Below are positions 1 to 8,325 of a stretch of 64,000 nucleotides of DNA, one piece after another. Position 1 is the stretch's first letter. Each line of letters begins with the position of its first letter. Made by a program: the position numbers and the translations under genes. This stretch comes from DASTFP01 sp963816855 (GTDB lineage: Bacteria > Verrucomicrobiota > Verrucomicrobiia > Chthoniobacterales > Terrimicrobiaceae). The stretch covers positions 153,199-217,198 of the forward strand of contig CAWFMA010000022.1 in NCBI GenBank assembly GCA_963816855.1, in the 5' to 3' direction. Under the pieces are notes generated by a model that had not been told where the DNA came from, did no database searches, and worked only from the letters and a program-made list of their open reading frames with translations.

Positions 1-741
1 GGCCGTAAGATTGACATTCGCAGGCACAGGACCATTCGCAGGCACAGGACCATTCGCAGGCACAGGACCATTCGCAGGCACAGGACCATTCGCAGGCACA
101 AATCCTCTCCCTTGCTTGCTGACATTGTAGGCGAGGATCGTCGGGTTGGGGAAGGGTCCAAAGCCGCCCGCTTCGCCGAGCTTGGAAGTCGCGAGAAGCG
201 TCTCAAGATTGATTGTCGCGATGGGCGGCATTTTATCCGCCCCCGGTACGATATCGAGCATTTGACCTGGGAGTAACGCAGTGCGGATCTTGGGATTCGC
301 TGTGAAATAAACGAGGACCTTGTGGTTCAGGCAGATCACCTTGACCCTTCCTGCATTTGAGATCAGAAAGTCCGATCCAGTAACAGCCGCGCTAATAGCG
401 CCAGCCTGCACCTTTCCTCCTCCGGCGCCTTTCGGGGAAGAAAACAGCATGGTGCCACTATCCAGAACAATCTCCCGTGTGCCTGCGATAAAGCGAAAAA
501 GCGCGTTGGAACCTACGCGGGTGATAGTCAGGTCCGGGAACTGCAATTCCGCCCGGGAATTACCCCCGGTCTGAAGGGCATTATTACCCTTAACGAGATC
601 GCCTGGGACCGCTCGCGTGTCCTGCGGCAAGAGCGAAACGAGATTGATCGCCTTGGTGACTTCGGCTTGGTTGAAAGGCTCCGCCCACAAAGTCGCCACA
701 TGCCCCACAAATAGGAACAGAACAAAAATCCAATACCTCAT
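1..741 (-). CDS. FecR-domain secreted protein, C-terminus beyond window
   Basis: Reading the minus strand from ATG at 741 gives 247 open codons to the window edge, so the stop lies outside. The N-terminus (MRYWIFVLFLFVGHVATLWA) is a signal peptide. Residues about 25-160 have the FecR look: 'NNALQTGGNSRAELQFPD', 'TRVGSNALFRF', 'LDSGTMLFSSPKG', 'AAVTGSDFLIS', 'VLLPGQ'-like turns. The last visible 30 residues are a GPVPAN hexapeptide repeat encoded by the 18-bp tandem repeat. In Verrucomicrobiota such secreted FecR proteins are not necessarily iron-sensing; I infer a periplasmic or surface role. No TonB or sigma-factor gene is nearby. The family call is good, the function unknown. Confidence 0.75.
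   Translation of the reverse strand, partial: MRYWIFVLFLFVGHVATLWAEPFNQAEVTKAINLVSLLPQDTRAVPGDLVKGNNALQTGGNSRAELQFPDLTITRVGSNALFRFIAGTREIVLDSGTMLFSSPKGAGGGKVQAGAISAAVTGSDFLISNAGRVKVICLNHKVLVYFTANPKIRTALLPGQMLDIVPGADKMPPIATINLETLLATSKLGEAGGFGPFPNPTILAYNVSKQGRGFVPANGPVPANGPVPANGPVPANGPVPANVNLTA
16..100. repeat. 18-bp tandem repeat, about 4.7 copies
   Basis: The unit ATTCGCAGGCACAGGACC is repeated four times perfectly plus a 13-bp partial copy. It is a multiple of three and lies in frame in the minus-strand FecR-domain gene, where each unit encodes Gly-Pro-Val-Pro-Ala-Asn. It is therefore a coding minisatellite, probably a flexible linker that varies in length between strains. Confidence 0.95.
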
Positions 742-1418
742 CGGCTAAAAGCGAAAATCAGCGGCCAAAGCCAAGTATAATCGAAAAAGAGACCCAGCTC
801 GTCAAGCGGGCAGCCATCCCTGATGCGGCAATCCGGCTTTATCTGGCAAGTTCTTCGAGAGATACCGGTCCTCGTCGAGAAGCCGCACTGTGATGATGCC
901 ACAAAGCAACACAGCGCGCACATGAAGGCCCAAAGCGAGCCCAACGCCAGCGGCGTGGCAAGAATCATCAAATAGACCGCCCGAATACATTGGATGGCGA
1001 ACGATGCCGTAGGGACCGGTGGAAATGACACTCTGGCCCGGCCGCACTTCGATAATGCCGGCAGCTTAACTGTTCTCCCGCAGCGCGAGAAAGACTATGG
1101 ATGTAGTAACCAAGCGCGACTAACGCGTTGCCTGAAAGAACGAGTGCCACTGGAATGCGGCAGGAATGGAAGTGTCGTTCGATTCCGGGAACGATAATGA
1201 GAGCGCACCAAAGAATGGCCGTCAGCGTCTGAATGATTTTCTGGCTTTTTTCCTTGCTCGGCGGTCGGGCCTACCTTGAGCCGACTCTCAACAAGGCCGG
1301 GATCATGTTTCAGAAAATAGAACGTGACGGCAGTCGACAGCACCGAGAAGAGAAGCCAAAAAGCCCACACCTCCCAGAAATGGAGAGTCCAGGCGGGCAC
1401 AAAAAGCATCACAGCCAT
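738..1418 (-). pseudogene. Isoprenylcysteine-methyltransferase-like membrane protein, frameshifted
   Basis: One protein is scattered over three minus-strand frames. Residues 'AWTLHFWEVWAFWLLFSVLS' and 'KHDPGLVESRLKVGP' are read near 1418-1240, 'VALVLSGNALVALGYYIHSL' near 1150-1090, and 'VISTGPYGIVRHPMYSGGL' followed by 'LLDEDRYLSKNLP' near 1047-830. The GPY-x-x-VRHPMY motif and the multi-TM layout are those of ICMT/PEMT-type S-adenosylmethionine-dependent methyltransferases (about 220 aa). At least three frame changes are needed to read it through, so it is broken unless the sequence has errors. Confidence 0.75.
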
Positions 1419-1887
1419 GATGATCTGAGGTCAGATAAGGCCCCTGATAGCCTTCTCTCTGACTTTGCATGATTTAAGGTGTGTCGCGAAGTTCATATTC
1501 TTTCAAGATGAGCCTATAATGAAGACACTCTAACATCTCGCTCCTCGGCGGACCATTCATCATGTGTAAGGGCTGCTCGTGATGACAATAATTGCTCTCG
1601 TCACATTAAACTCCCTTAACGGATCATGAGTTTATAAAACTCGGGTTAGATGTCCCTGCCGAGAGCAACAGGCAAACATTAGCTTATAACGCAAGTGTCT
1701 AAATACCCTAACGCGTGGGAATACGAATGGCGGCTTTTCAGGCCAATCTGTGTGCTCCCTGCGAAGTCTGAATCTCACAGAAGCGAAAGCCGCAGAGAGT
1801 TTCTAACGCCCGGTCTTAGCATTCTCCAGGGACGATACCTCGCGGAAGTACAGTCCTCTGTGCGTCCACCACCTACCTGATGCGCAC
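1419..1887. other. Intergenic region without a recognisable gene
   Basis: This stretch is lower in GC than its surroundings. It has only short ORFs without recognisable motifs, and no convincing RNA gene or strong hairpin was found. Confidence 0.5.
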
Positions 1888-2172
1888 ATGGTGTTCCCCC
1901 TGATCGCAGCCAGCGTGCTTCTGGCTTGGGACACGAGTCCCGACCCCGACGTTGGGCTCTACCGGCTTTACGTAGGCATACAAAGCCTGCGTGCTGACAA
2001 TCCGCCGCTGACCGGTTACTCGACGCAGGAGGCGCAGTTTCAGGTCGAGGGCTTGGACTATGGGACCGAGTACTTTTTCTGTGTGACGGCGATCAACCTC
2101 GCAGGACTCGAAAGCGAATATTCGAATGAGGTGCAATACACGCCGAAGCCGGGGAACGGGCACGGGAAGTAA
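1888..2172 (+). CDS. Small fibronectin type III domain protein
   Basis: A 94-residue protein made almost entirely of one FN3 fold. 'LLAWDTSPDPDVGLYRLYVG' corresponds to the A-C strands and 'VEGLDYGTEYFFCVTAINLAGLES' to the E-G strands, ending in 'SNEVQYTPKP'. The first dozen residues are hydrophobic but too short for a convincing signal peptide. Single-domain FN3 micro-proteins of this type are common in Verrucomicrobiota and Planctomycetes, usually as fragments or modules of surface proteins. Starting at the ATG leaves no room for a longer N-terminus in frame. Function unknown; it may be the remnant of a larger secreted protein. Confidence 0.6.
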   Translation: MVFPLIAASVLLAWDTSPDPDVGLYRLYVGIQSLRADNPPLTGYSTQEAQFQVEGLDYGTEYFFCVTAINLAGLESEYSNEVQYTPKPGNGHGK

Positions 2173-2305
2173 AAGGCTGCAGCATGGATCAGAACGTCGA
2201 CGGTGATAAACGTAAACTTAGGAAACGATCGGGACTTGCGTTATCGCGGGCTCAATGATCTTACACGATCTGTGGTCCGCCTTTTTAGCTTTTGCCAACT
2301 GCCTT

Positions 2306-2422
2306 TCAAGGGATCGGAGCCCAGACGACCAGCAGGAAAGCGCCGGCCGTGACACCGAGCATGATGAGCGACCAGAATTGATGATCATTAGGTTGTCGGC
2401 GAAGCGGACGTTTTTCTTCCAT
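2306..2422 (-). CDS. 38-residue single-TM micro-protein with a paralog at 50 kb
   Basis: The ATG at 2422 gives a basic head (MEEKRPLRRQPNDHQFW) followed by one hydrophobic helix (SLIMLGVTAGAFLLVVW) and a PIP tail. The open frame extends 32 codons upstream, but the paralogous sequence at 50046-50200 begins at the matching Met and shares EKRPLRRQP and VTAGAFLL. This supports both the start and the gene being real. A predicted inner-membrane micro-protein of unknown function; no known family was recognised. Confidence 0.5.
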   Translation of the reverse strand: MEEKRPLRRQPNDHQFWSLIMLGVTAGAFLLVVWAPIP

Positions 2423-2704
2423 TGGTAGCGGGCCTTGCGATTGTCGCAATTGCTGAAGCAAAGCGCGCAGACACCCGCCTAAAACTGATGGCCAGGACAT
2501 CATCCAAAGACGAGCCATCGTTGCTGGGCAACGGAGAACTTGTACATGCTCAAGTTTGGCCGACAGAAGCCATTGAGCCCGCGCCGGAAAAAGTATTTGC
2601 GCAGCTCGGCGTCACGGAAGGAGCGCACATCCTTCGGCGTCACAGCACGCAGTGGAAGGCTCGCCCGCGCCCCGAGATGCGTGAGATGCCCACCGCCTGC
2701 ACCA

Positions 2705-3418
2705 TTAGCGACGAGTGCAACGGTCGATCCACTGGTACATGCCCCAGAGGCCGTCCAGTCCACGCGAATACGTGGAGTAGGTGTGGTAGACGACGCCGTC
2801 CTCGAGCGCGAACGCGCTCATGCCCGGCCTCTCGCGCGTGTACGTGGCCACGTCGGTTCCGGTCATGGCCGCCAACTTGCGAGCCTCGACGGTCTCCTCC
2901 GGACGAGAGATGTCCCACGGATCGCGCCGGTAGTTGTATTCGACGACCTGCTCGCGCTGTTGCTCCTCGGTGAACGCGATGTTGAAGTCGAAGTTGAAGT
3001 CGCTGCCGAGCGAGGACGCCCAGGGGAACGTCCACCCCATCCGCTGTTTGTACGCCTGCAGCTTCGCGAGAGGCGCCCGCGACACCGCCGCAAGCGTGAC
3101 GTCGTGATTGGCCAGGTGGATGACGAAGCCGTCGAACCCGTCCGCGATCGCCGAGCAGGATGGACATCCCGCCGTGTAGTCGGACCCGAACATGAAGTGG
3201 TAGACGAGGAGCTGCGAGCGCCCTCGGAAGAGGTCTGCCAGCGAAGCTCTCCCCTCGTCGGTCTCAAATCGATACTCTTTGTCGACCCGGACCCAGGGCA
3301 GCTCTTGCCGCCGCCGCGCCAGCTCGTCGCTGCGTCGCGTGAGCTCTTTCTCGGCCTCGAGCAGCTCGAGCCGCGCTGCGAACCATTCTTTGCGTGTCCC
3401 GGTGATGTGCTTCGTCAT
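2705..3418 (-). CDS. DUF899 family thioredoxin-fold protein
   Basis: A 237-residue protein with typical DUF899 landmarks. The N-terminal coiled segment is 'LELLEAEKELTRRSDELARR', followed by 'LPWVRVDKEYRF', 'LFRGRSQLLVYHFMFG', the Cys-containing turn 'GCPSCSAIADGFDG', and the C-terminal 'HTYSTYSRGLDGLWGMYQWI'. The Met chosen is followed by the family-typical start; an upstream extension lacks similarity. The last residues (DRCTRR) deviate from the usual family ending, so a small 3' truncation or shift is possible. The gene is divergent from the regulator at 3606 and, with it and the next gene, is GC-richer than the rest of the window. The biochemical role of DUF899 is not established. Confidence 0.8.
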   Translation of the reverse strand: MTKHITGTRKEWFAARLELLEAEKELTRRSDELARRRQELPWVRVDKEYRFETDEGRASLADLFRGRSQLLVYHFMFGSDYTAGCPSCSAIADGFDGFVIHLANHDVTLAAVSRAPLAKLQAYKQRMGWTFPWASSLGSDFNFDFNIAFTEEQQREQVVEYNYRRDPWDISRPEETVEARKLAAMTGTDVATYTRERPGMSAFALEDGVVYHTYSTYSRGLDGLWGMYQWIDRCTRR

Positions 3419-3605
3419 CGCTCTTCTCTCCTTCCTTCGGTGTGCTTGATCGTTCGTTCGGTCGGCGGTTGCGACGAGACAGGCTGCTGCCGCGAGCGCT
3501 CCCGAATCCATTCGTTTCTCAATACGACTTGGTGGTTGCTGGTCATGAGATAAATTTAGCGTCGGCTATCGAAACGATGGGAGTTACAAGTGTGAGGGGA
3601 TTCCG

Positions 3606-4826
3606 ATGGACTCGCTAATCACTGCCGCCGCGCGTGCACTCGCAGCGGGTGATCCCCTCGGCGCATTGAAGCGGGTCGCTTTGCGCGACGACGCGCCGGC
3701 TCTCGCGCTTCGAGGCATCGCGATGGCACAGCTCGGCGATCTCGTTCGAGCGAAGGCTCTCCTACGAAGTGCTGCGCGTGCCTTCGGTCCGAAAGAGGCC
3801 GTGGCCCGGGCGAGGTGCGTCGTCGCCGAGGCCGAGGTCGCGCTCGTCTCCCGCGACCTGGGCTGGCCTGCGAAGGCGCTCGACGCGGCGCGGGCCACCC
3901 TCGAGGAGCACGGCGACCGGACAAACGCCGCGCATGCGCGATATCTCGAGGTGCGGCGCCTGCTCCTGATCGGGCGCATCGGCGAGGCGGAGGGTAGGCT
4001 TCCCAGGCTCGACCCTGCGCCCTTTCCTGCCGCATTGAGGACCGCCCACGAACTGGTGGTCGCGGGGATCGCGATGCGGCGTCTGCGCACGAAGGCGGCG
4101 CGCGCTGCGCTCGCTCGGGCCGAACGCGCGGCGCGCCACGCACGCATCCCGGCCCTGACGGCGGAAGTCGAAAACGCATTCCTGGTCCTGAACACGCCCG
4201 CAGCGCGCTTGATTGCGGGTGGCGAGGAGCGAGTTCTCCTACTCGAGGAGGTCGAAGCGTTGCTGGCGTCGAAAGCATTCGTGGTGGACGCTTGCCGTTA
4301 CGTCGTGCGTGACTCCGGCAAGCTGGTCTCGCTGGCCAGGCGTCCGGTGTTGTTCGCGCTCGCACGTGCGCTGGGCGAAGCGTGGCCGGGAGACGTGTCG
4401 AGGGACACGCTCGTCGCGCGCGCCTTCGGATCGAAGCGCGCCGATGAATCGCATCGCGCGCGGTTGCGAGTCGAAGTCGGGCGGCTTCGTGGGGTGCTTC
4501 GGACGCTGGCCGGCGTGAGCGCGACGAAGCGAGGTTTTGCGCTGGCGCCGCGCCGCTCTCGCGAGGTCGTCGTCCTGGCAGGGCCCGTGGAGGAGCAGCA
4601 TGCGGGGGTGCTCGCCTTCCTCGCCGACGGTGAATCGTGGTCGAGCTCGGCCCTTGCGCTTGCCCTTGGAACGAGCCAGCGCACCGTGCAGCGGGCGCTC
4701 GACTCGCTTGGGGCAGCAGGCAAAGTGCAGTCGTTCGGTCGCGGGCGAGCTCGTCGTTGGATGACCCCACCCGTGCCGGGATTCGCGACGACCTTGTTAC
4801 TCCCCGCTCCTCTGCCGATCGACTAA
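3606..4826 (+). CDS. TPR/winged-helix transcriptional regulator-like protein
   Basis: A 406-residue soluble protein with Ala/Arg-rich helical repeats (about residues 1-190, TPR-like). A central segment resembles a response-regulator C-terminal DNA-binding domain ('RRPVLFALARALGEAWPGDV' to 'GRLRGVLRTLAG', about 235-300). A C-terminal winged-helix motif follows ('VLAFLADGESWSSSALALAL', 'SQRTVQRALDSLGAAGKV', about 335-380). Such proteins are familiar from Myxococcota. It is transcribed divergently from the DUF899 gene and lies 9 bp upstream of the cyclotransferase-like gene, which suggests an operon. The GC-rich codon choice supports transfer. The DNA-binding role is inferred from the HTH only. 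Confidence 0.65.
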   Translation: MDSLITAAARALAAGDPLGALKRVALRDDAPALALRGIAMAQLGDLVRAKALLRSAARAFGPKEAVARARCVVAEAEVALVSRDLGWPAKALDAARATLEEHGDRTNAAHARYLEVRRLLLIGRIGEAEGRLPRLDPAPFPAALRTAHELVVAGIAMRRLRTKAARAALARAERAARHARIPALTAEVENAFLVLNTPAARLIAGGEERVLLLEEVEALLASKAFVVDACRYVVRDSGKLVSLARRPVLFALARALGEAWPGDVSRDTLVARAFGSKRADESHRARLRVEVGRLRGVLRTLAGVSATKRGFALAPRRSREVVVLAGPVEEQHAGVLAFLADGESWSSSALALALGTSQRTVQRALDSLGAAGKVQSFGRGRARRWMTPPVPGFATTLLLPAPLPID

Positions 4827-4835
4827 GATGGAAGC

Positions 4836-5522
4836 ATGAGTCAGTCAACCGCCGAGATCGTGCGTGAGTATGGGCCCTTTTCGGGTGCCGACCGCGTGCA
4901 TGGAGTCACCTATGACGGACAGAACGTCTGGTTTGCTGCTGGAGACAAGCTGATCGCCTTCGATCCCGCGAGTGGGAGGACGCTGCGCTCGATCGACGTC
5001 GCCGCGCATGCCGGAACGGCCTTCGACGGCCAGCACCTTTTTCAGCTCGCCGAGGATCGCATCCAGAAGATCGATCCGAAGACCGGCCGCGTGCTCGCCA
5101 CGATCCCGGCGCCGGGCGGCGGCGGTGACTCGGGACTCACGTGGGCCGAAGGGACGCTCTGGGTGGGGCAGTATCGGGACCGGAAGATCCATCAAGTCGA
5201 TCCCCAGACAGGGGCGATTCTTCGCACGATCGAGTCCAACCGCTTCGTCACCGGGGTCACTTGGAGCGACGGAGAGCTCTGGCACGGCACCTGGGAAGGT
5301 GACGAGAGCGATTTGAGGCGAGTCGATCCTCGAACGGGAGAGGTCCTGGAGAGGGTCGAGATGCCGCCTGGAGTGGGTGTTTCAGGACTCGAGTCGGATG
5401 GCGGCGATCAGTTCTTCTGCGGGGGAGGAAGGAGCGGGAAGGTGAGGACCGTCCGCCGGCCCAAGCGAGGCCGCGCGACGGGTAGCGGCTCCGAGAAATC
5501 CGTCGACTCCAGGGGCAAGTAG
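4836..5522 (+). CDS. Glutamine-cyclotransferase-like beta-propeller
   Basis: A 228-residue protein built from repeated blades: 'HGVTYDGQNVWFAAG', 'IDPKTGRVLATIPAP', 'SGLTWAEGTLWVGQYRD', 'VDPQTGAILRTIES', 'GVTWSDGELWHGTWEG', 'VDPRTGEVLERVEMP'. This matches the plant-type glutaminyl cyclase / PQQ-like propeller family, which forms pyroglutamate in characterised members. There is no signal peptide, so it is probably cytoplasmic. It ends with 'FFCGGGRSGKVRTVRRPKR' and a Ser/Arg tail that is slightly longer than usual. It follows the winged-helix regulator by 9 bp. The enzymatic role is uncertain because many short bacterial homologs are uncharacterised. Confidence 0.7.
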   Translation: MSQSTAEIVREYGPFSGADRVHGVTYDGQNVWFAAGDKLIAFDPASGRTLRSIDVAAHAGTAFDGQHLFQLAEDRIQKIDPKTGRVLATIPAPGGGGDSGLTWAEGTLWVGQYRDRKIHQVDPQTGAILRTIESNRFVTGVTWSDGELWHGTWEGDESDLRRVDPRTGEVLERVEMPPGVGVSGLESDGGDQFFCGGGRSGKVRTVRRPKRGRATGSGSEKSVDSRGK

Positions 5523-5706
5523 TCGGAGCGGCCCCTCGCCGGCGAGCTTCGATAGCTCGACGAGCAAGTCCTCGGATCATGCAGCAGAGCATCCGTTTCT
5601 GCATCTCGGCGAGCCGCTCGTCGACGCGCGACAGCGATGCCGTTCTTTATGAGCGCTACCCGCACTTACACGTCGACCACGCGATCGTCCGGTTTGAGGC
5701 GCTTTT

Positions 5707-6160
5707 TCATTGGGCCGGGCGATTGGACGCTATCAGGAAATTGCGCCGACCGCCTTGGTGACGTAAGAACGAGGTTGTCGTGCGCCCTTGCTGAGGGGCC
5801 TTTCCGAACGCTTGTTTGAACTGCTGCGAAAGTTGTAACGCCGAGTGGAAGCCGAGGATATCGGCTACTTCCTGGATTGAGCGTGTGGTGCTCGCCAGGA
5901 GGTCTTGAGCCTCTTGCAGGCGGACCCGGAAATGCCGCGGGTCGCAAGCTGGTGGCATCGCTCGAAGCACCGCAGGAGATCGGGCTCCAGCCGGGGTGTG
6001 CATGATCGGCTGGGACGGCTGCACGACGCCCGCGCGAACAGCTTCGTCAAAAATCGAGCCCGGGCATTCGACCCAGTGTTCGGTCCAACCTGTGCCGGAA
6101 TCCGGGGCGTAGCGATGAAACGCCGGGAAACAAGACGAGAACAAGGGAGGATTAAACGGG
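5707..6160 (-). pseudogene. AraC-family regulator remnant
   Basis: Pieces of one AraC/XylS protein lie in two frames. 'HRYAPDSGTGWTEHWVECPG' is the end of the cupin sensor domain. 'LLRCFERCHQLATRG' is in another frame. 'VRLQEAQDLLASTTRSIQEV' and 'LGFHSALQLSQQFKQAFGKAP' form the C-terminal double HTH. The N-terminal cupin half and part of the linker are absent, and only about 145 of roughly 280 residues remain. It lies downstream of lutC and at the edge of the GC-rich island. It is almost certainly inactive. Confidence 0.75.
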
Positions 6161-6229
6161 CGGGCGTTTCACCATTTCGCCGGTTCGGTCTCGGGCAGGA
6201 GAAGAGCTCCGATCTGGTTACGGCGAAGG

Positions 6230-6922
6230 TCAGACGCAGAGAATCGTCAGCTTTCTCGGCCCATGTGCGCCGAGTACCAGGATACGCTCGATGTCACCGG
6301 TCCTGCTTGGGCCCGTGATAAAGGAGATAAAACTCGGATAGTTTGAACCGTATTTTGCTTTGAGGAACGCGAACGCCTCCGGCAAATCTGCGAGAAGCTG
6401 GTCCCGGCGCGCCAGGACCAGATGATGGGGAGGCAGCACCGAAAGAGCCCGTCCTCCGCTGCTTCTGGTGGAGACGAGCACGCTGCCAGTCTGGGCGACA
6501 AGCGCGTCGCACTCGCTGATACCGGCGTCGCATTTTTCAAGCTCTTCAACGTCATAGCCGTGGTTCGTGACCAGCCCCGGGAGTGCCAGAGCGGCTCGTG
6601 CCCTATCAGCGAGTTCGCCGGAATGGCTGGCGACTCTTTTCCAGCCCTCCCTTTTTGCGAGCTCACGAAGGCTGGCTTCCATCTCGGACAGCCCGCCAAG
6701 CAGTTGAAACTCGGCCTTGAGTTCGAGCGCGTTCGCGCGAAACATTTCCACGCGCTCCTCGAAGCTGTCCCCCACGGCTGGCAGCCATTCGGAAATGTGC
6801 TTGGCCGCTTCGGCCTCGGACACGAATTGCGCGCTTTTTTCGTGGTGCCGCGAACCGGGAGGAGGAGCGGAAACCCGCAACGCTTCCCGGATGCGCCCGA
6901 AAATGTTCGCTCGCTCGCTCAA
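6230..6922 (-). CDS. lutC: LutC, LUD-domain lactate utilization protein
   Basis: A 230-residue LUD-domain protein. It starts 'MSERANIFGRIREAL' and shows the family landmarks 'DALVAQTGSVLVSTRSSGGR', 'SVLPPHHLVLARRDQLLADL' and the C-terminal 'SFITGPSRTGDIERILVLGA'. In Bacillus and others LutABC is an iron-sulfur complex that oxidises L-lactate to pyruvate in the cytoplasm. Its start overlaps the lutB stop by 4 bp (ATGA), as expected for a translationally coupled operon read lutA-lutB-lutC. The frame is intact. Proximity to rhamnulokinase suggests that it handles lactate derived from deoxysugar breakdown. Confidence 0.92.
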   Translation of the reverse strand: MSERANIFGRIREALRVSAPPPGSRHHEKSAQFVSEAEAAKHISEWLPAVGDSFEERVEMFRANALELKAEFQLLGGLSEMEASLRELAKREGWKRVASHSGELADRARAALALPGLVTNHGYDVEELEKCDAGISECDALVAQTGSVLVSTRSSGGRALSVLPPHHLVLARRDQLLADLPEAFAFLKAKYGSNYPSFISFITGPSRTGDIERILVLGAHGPRKLTILCV

Positions 6923-8318
6923 CGTTTCCTCCTAGCTCTCCAGAATTCATGAAAGGTTTGGTCCGCGATGACCGGCAACTCGCGCGAGGCCGTCCAAGCC
7001 CTGGCCGGATCGAGGCGCGTGCCTTTGATCAACGGATGGAGCCGCTGTCCGGCTCGGCCAAGTTTGCCCGCCAAAGAGAAGAGGGCCGGCCGGTTCGCCA
7101 CAAATGCGAAGAACTTGTACGGCAGCTTCTCCCACCAGATGGCTCGTTGCGCCGCCGCGTTGCGGCGGTTCTGCAGGAGATGGTGATGCAAATCGATCTT
7201 CACCGGGCAGGTCTCCGTGCACGCTCCGCAGAGGGAAGAGGCGTGGGAGAGGTGCTTCCAATCCTGAAGACCGCGCAGGTGCGGAGTGATGACGGAGCCG
7301 ATCGGACCCTGATAGGTCGTCCCGTAGCAGTGGCCTCCAACATTCCGATAGATGGGGCAAACATTTAGACAGGCACCGCAACGTATGCAATGAAGCGCGT
7401 CGCGCTGCTCGGCGTCCGCCAGCAGATGCGTTCTCTTGTTATCAAGGAGCACCAAATGGAATTCCTCCGGCCCGTCGGGCTCTCCTGGCTGGCGCGGACC
7501 TCCATAAAGCGAATTGTAGCCTGTGAGGGTTTGTCCCGCGCCGGCGGTGGCGAGCATCGGAAGGAAAAGCGCGAGGTCCTCCATTTTTGGAAGGACCTTT
7601 TCAATGCCCATCAGCGCGATGTGCGTGCTTGGGAAGGCGCACGTCAAGCGGGCGTTTCCCTCGTTCTCCGTGATGGAGATCATCCCGGTTTCGGCGATGG
7701 CAAAGTTTGCTCCGCTGATGCCCACGTCCGCGGTGAGATATTTGCCCCGCAGCACGCGGCGGGCGATGATCATGAGTTCCTCGGGGCTGTCGGTCGGCTT
7801 CGAGCCAAGTTCCCTTTCGAACAAATCGCTGATTTCCCCGCGGAGGAGATGCATTGCGGGGAAAACGAAATGGTAGGGCGCCTCGTGCCGGAGTTGCACG
7901 ATGTACTCGCCGAAATCGCTTTCAACCACCGCCAGCCCCGCCTTTTCCAAGGCCTCGTTGAGATGAATTTCCTCTCCGGTCATCACCTTTGATTTAATGA
8001 CCGAACGAGCCTTTTTCTCCCGGACATACCAAGAATGATCTGGCGGGCCTGCTCTCCGGTGGTAGCCCAATGGGCCTTCGTCCCGCGCGCTTCGAGCTTG
8101 TCAACCAATTCCGTGAGGTACTTGTCGAGATGATTTATCGCGTCCCACTTGATCTCGGCCGCGGTCTGGCGCGCAGACTGCCAATCTTGAAAACGCGCCT
8201 TCCTGGCGTCGCGGGCGACCTCGTATTTATTGAGAGCGGTTTGGATAAGCGACCGATGCCGCAAATCCTTGGTCATCCGCTCGGCATCCCGCCTGAATTG
8301 TTGGGCTGGCAGGTTCAC
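6919..8318 (-). pseudogene. lutB: LutB, iron-sulfur lactate utilization protein, one frameshift
   Basis: The large C-terminal part (about 360 residues) is in one frame. It contains 'GARLTCAFPSTHIALMGIEK'-type LUD sequence and two 4Fe-4S motifs, CIRCGACLNVCPIYRNVGG and CGACTETCPVKI. The N-terminal 90 residues ('RHRSLIQTALNKYEVARDAR', 'DKYLTELVDKLEARGTKAHW', 'EQARQIIL') lie in another frame. The frames meet near 8015-8035, where one missing base would restore '..ILGM-REKKARSVIKSK..'. The likely start is GTG at 8318, 7 bp after the lutA stop; ATG at 8276 is an alternative. Either a fresh mutation or a sequencing indel is possible because the rest is perfectly conserved. Confidence 0.85.
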
Positions 8319-8325
8319 CGGGTAT

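Noticed and set aside
16..100. CRISPR-like array
   Set aside because: The units are contiguous 18-bp copies without spacers and encode an in-frame hexapeptide.
2540..3553. 337-codon plus-strand frame opposite DUF899
   Set aside because: Arg-rich antisense shadow without motifs; DUF899 is clearly on the minus strand.
3619..4848. 409-codon minus-strand frame opposite the winged-helix regulator
   Set aside because: Arg/Pro/Ala-rich shadow of a GC-rich gene; the plus-strand protein has recognisable domains.
5523..5706. Possible MerR-type regulator tail
   Set aside because: Short minus-strand segments look vaguely helical but no HTH or consistent frame could be found.
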